NCBI GenBank assembly: GCA_001464315.1
Contig: LNFK01000017.1
Coordinates: forward strand, 1-43,354
Reading direction: 5' to 3'
Origin: Sphingomonadales bacterium Ga0077559
GTDB lineage: Bacteria > Pseudomonadota > Alphaproteobacteria > Sphingomonadales > Sphingomonadaceae
DNA length: 43,354 nucleotides
The position numbers and the translations under genes are program-made. The notes under the pieces were generated by a model, which saw nothing but the letters and a program-made list of their open reading frames with translations, did no database searches and was not told the DNA's origin. Positions 41,619 through 43,354 of this stretch are shown one piece after another (position 1 is the stretch's first letter; each line of letters opens with the position of its first letter).

Positions 41619-41990
41619 ATGCCAACGATTAACCAGCTGGTCCGCAAGGGCCGGACCCCGCAGAAGACCAAGTCGAAGGTTCCTGCGATGGAGCAAAACC
41701 CGCAAAAGCGTGGTGTTTGCACCCGCGTTTATACAACGACCCCGAAAAAGCCGAACTCGGCTTTGCGTAAAGTTGCCAAGATCCGTTTGACCAACCAGCG
41801 CGAAGTTATTTCCTATATCCCTGGCGAAGGCCACAACTTGCAAGAGCATAGCGTTGTGCTGATCCGTGGCGGCCGCGTACGCGACCTTCCCGGTGTGCGT
41901 TACCACGTGCTTCGTGGCGTACTCGATACGCAGGGTGTCAAGGACCGCAAGCAATCGCGTTCCAAATATGGTGCAAAGCGTCCGAAGTAA
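41619..41990 (+). CDS. rpsL: 30S ribosomal protein S12
   Basis: A 123-residue decoding-centre protein, near-identical to bacterial S12 ([37 protein letters not shown]). The residue aligned with E. coli Lys88 (Lys87 in mature numbering) is Arg (GGRVRDLPG), a change that gives streptomycin resistance in other bacteria. Start ATG 41619 with AAAGGTGAAG upstream. First gene of rpsL-rpsG-fusA. Confidence 0.99.
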   Translation: MPTINQLVRKGRTPQKTKSKVPAMEQNPQKRGVCTRVYTTTPKKPNSALRKVAKIRLTNQREVISYIPGEGHNLQEHSVVLIRGGRVRDLPGVRYHVLRGVLDTQGVKDRKQSRSKYGAKRPK

Positions 41991-42067
41991 TTCGGTCGCA
42001 CTCCATTGGCCGGTTCGCAGGCGCGCTTTTAGCAGCGTCGGTCCCGCAAGAGATAAAGGAATATAAT

Positions 42068-42538
42068 ATGTCACGTCGTCGTCGTCCCGAAAAGCGCATC
42101 ATCCTTCCTGATCCCCGTTACGGTGATCTGGTGTTGTCGAAGTTTATGAACAACCTGATGCTCGATGGTAAGAAATCAGCAGCAGAGCGTATCGTTTATG
42201 GTGCACTCGAAACCGTTGAAAGCCGCGCCAAAAAAGATCCAATCCAGACCTTCCATGAAGCGCTGGATAACGTAAAGCCCGGCATCGAAGTTCGCAGCCG
42301 TCGCGTTGGTGGTGCCACCTATCAGGTGCCTTGCGAAGTGCGTCCTGAGCGCGCTCAGGCGCTGGCGATACGCTGGTTGATCGGCGCCGCGCGTAACCGC
42401 AGCGAAACCACGATGGCCGCGCGCTTGTCGGGTGAGTTGATGGATGCATCGGCAAATCGCGGTAACGCGGTAAAGAAGCGTGAAGATACGCACCGGATGG
42501 CCGAAGCCAACCGCGCGTTCGCTCACTACCGCTGGTAA
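42068..42538 (+). CDS. rpsG: 30S ribosomal protein S7
   Basis: A 156-residue 16S-binding protein with the usual start [19 protein letters not shown] and the C-terminal [19 protein letters not shown] region. Usual length for the family. AAAGGAATATA precedes the ATG. It lies 77 bp after rpsL and 119 bp before fusA. Confidence 0.99.
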   Translation: MSRRRRPEKRIILPDPRYGDLVLSKFMNNLMLDGKKSAAERIVYGALETVESRAKKDPIQTFHEALDNVKPGIEVRSRRVGGATYQVPCEVRPERAQALAIRWLIGAARNRSETTMAARLSGELMDASANRGNAVKKREDTHRMAEANRAFAHYRW

Positions 42539-42585
42539 AACTTACGCACCGCTCGTTTTTGCGGACGGTGATTTGGAACCAATTG

Positions 42586-42610
42586 GGGGCTGGCGAAAGC
42601 TAGCCCCTTT
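42586..42610 (+). terminator. Hairpin between rpsG and fusA
   Basis: GGGGCTGGC and GCTAGCCCC form a 9-bp stem (one G-T wobble) around a GAAA tetraloop and are followed by TTTCCC. It could partly terminate or process the transcript, a way to set fusA level apart from the ribosomal proteins. Confidence 0.5.
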
Positions 42611-42657
42611 CCCTATAGGGCGCGCAACACAGCAAGCCCATTTTTGGAGTAACGCAT

Positions 42658-43354
42658 ATGGCACGCAGCCATCCACTCAATATGTATCGTAATATCGGTA
42701 TCATGGCGCACATCGACGCCGGTAAAACCACCACTACCGAGCGGATCCTTTTTTATACCGGTAAGTCGTACAAAATCGGCGAAGTGCACGATGGCGCGGC
42801 GACGATGGACTGGATGGAGCAAGAGCAAGAGCGCGGGATCACGATCACGTCGGCTGCGACCACCTGTTTCTGGAACGATCACCGGATCAACATCATCGAC
42901 ACCCCCGGGCACGTTGACTTCACGATTGAAGTCGAACGTTCGCTTCGCGTGCTTGATGGCGCGGTCGCCTGTTTTGATGGCGTTGCCGGCGTTGAGCCGC
43001 AATCCGAAACCGTATGGCGTCAGGCCGATAAATATGGCGTTCCGCGCATGTGCTTCATCAACAAACTCGACCGGACCGGTGCGAACTTTAAATATTGCGT
43101 TCAGTCGATCATCGACCGCCTCGGTGCGCGTCCTGCTGTGCTCTACATTCCAATCGGCCTTGAAGCTGACTTGAAGGGTCTGGTCGACCTGGTTGAAAAC
43201 CGCGCGATCATCTGGAAAGATGAAAGCCTTGGTGCGGACTTTTTCTATGAAGAAATCCCCGCCGACCTCGCCGCAGAAGCTGCGAAATATCGCAGTGATC
43301 TGATCGAACTTGCCGTTGAGCAAGATGATGATGCAATGGAAGCTTATCTCGAAG
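42658..43354 (+). CDS. fusA: Elongation factor G (N-terminal part, runs off the window)
   Basis: The translocation GTPase of the ribosome; only the first 232 residues are visible, with no stop up to the right edge. G1 [15 protein letters not shown] (about 17-31), G2 [11 protein letters not shown]3 DTPGH and G4 NKLD are all present and normal. ATG at 42658 with GGAG eight bases upstream. No sign of damage in the visible part. Confidence 0.98.
   Translation, partial: MARSHPLNMYRNIGIMAHIDAGKTTTTERILFYTGKSYKIGEVHDGAATMDWMEQEQERGITITSAATTCFWNDHRINIIDTPGHVDFTIEVERSLRVLDGAVACFDGVAGVEPQSETVWRQADKYGVPRMCFINKLDRTGANFKYCVQSIIDRLGARPAVLYIPIGLEADLKGLVDLVENRAIIWKDESLGADFFYEEIPADLAAEAAKYRSDLIELAVEQDDDAMEAYLE

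Noticed and set aside
1-43354. CRISPR arrays, rRNA genes, transposase-type insertion sequences
   Set aside because: No regularly spaced repeats, rRNA sequence or transposase gene was seen on either strand.

Overview
The window is a piece of a chromosome from an alphaproteobacterium, most likely a sphingomonad (Sphingomonadaceae). I infer this from the gene content and protein wording: a fliEFGHIJK operon behind an RpoN promoter, a short flagellin, an HWE-type sensor kinase, Ku/LigD, S12 and EF-G of sphingomonad type, and EcfG-like stress promoters. No taxonomy search was possible.

Layout. (1) 1-6998: flagellar region. A tightly overlapping minus-strand operon fliE-fliF-fliG-fliH-fliI-fliJ-fliK (fliK runs off the left edge) is preceded by a near-perfect sigma-54 promoter; a divergent flagellin gene follows. 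(2) 7131-18355: a complete tRNA-Thr(CGT) gene followed by an 11.1 kb integrated element bounded by a perfect 49-bp direct repeat of the 3' part of the tRNA. It carries a family-B DNA polymerase with an intact DEDDy exonuclease and a TTDG motif C, a serine recombinase coupled to a tyrosine integrase, a putative restriction-modification module with an XRE regulator, a lipoprotein and several small unknown proteins. This is the organisation of a pipolin (self-synthesising element with a primer-independent PolB), and it is the most interesting part of the window. (3) 18356-19224: a scar next to the attachment site: an N6-adenine methyltransferase fragment and a doubly broken truA. (4) 19241-24997: a quinone-oxidoreductase-like enzyme, a 1164-residue CheB-CheR-PAS-HWE kinase and a stand-alone receiver. 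(5) 25081-35182: stress and repair genes: a GAF-kinase pseudogene, a PHB-depolymerase-type esterase, hemerythrin-ORF75-Ku-LigD (bacterial NHEJ), a membrane-protein operon (antiporter, DUF1206, unknown, DUF421) and a glycine-rich stress protein. Two of these genes have GGAAC-N16-GGTT promoters of the general-stress sigma factor EcfG type. (6) 35183-41364: ung-gltX, a PhoX/DUF839 protein, a type III polyketide synthase with a partner methyltransferase, and an acyltransferase. (7) 41619-end: the str operon rpsL-rpsG-fusA (fusA cut by the window edge).

How the parts work together. The element has what it needs to move (two recombinases, att sites), to copy its DNA (PolB), and probably to persist or defend (R-M). 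It sits in the tRNA gene without destroying it, because the left copy remains a full tRNA. The neighbouring truA and methyltransferase wrecks suggest that this tRNA-Thr locus has been a repeated integration site. The right half is ordinary chromosome enriched in stress-response functions.
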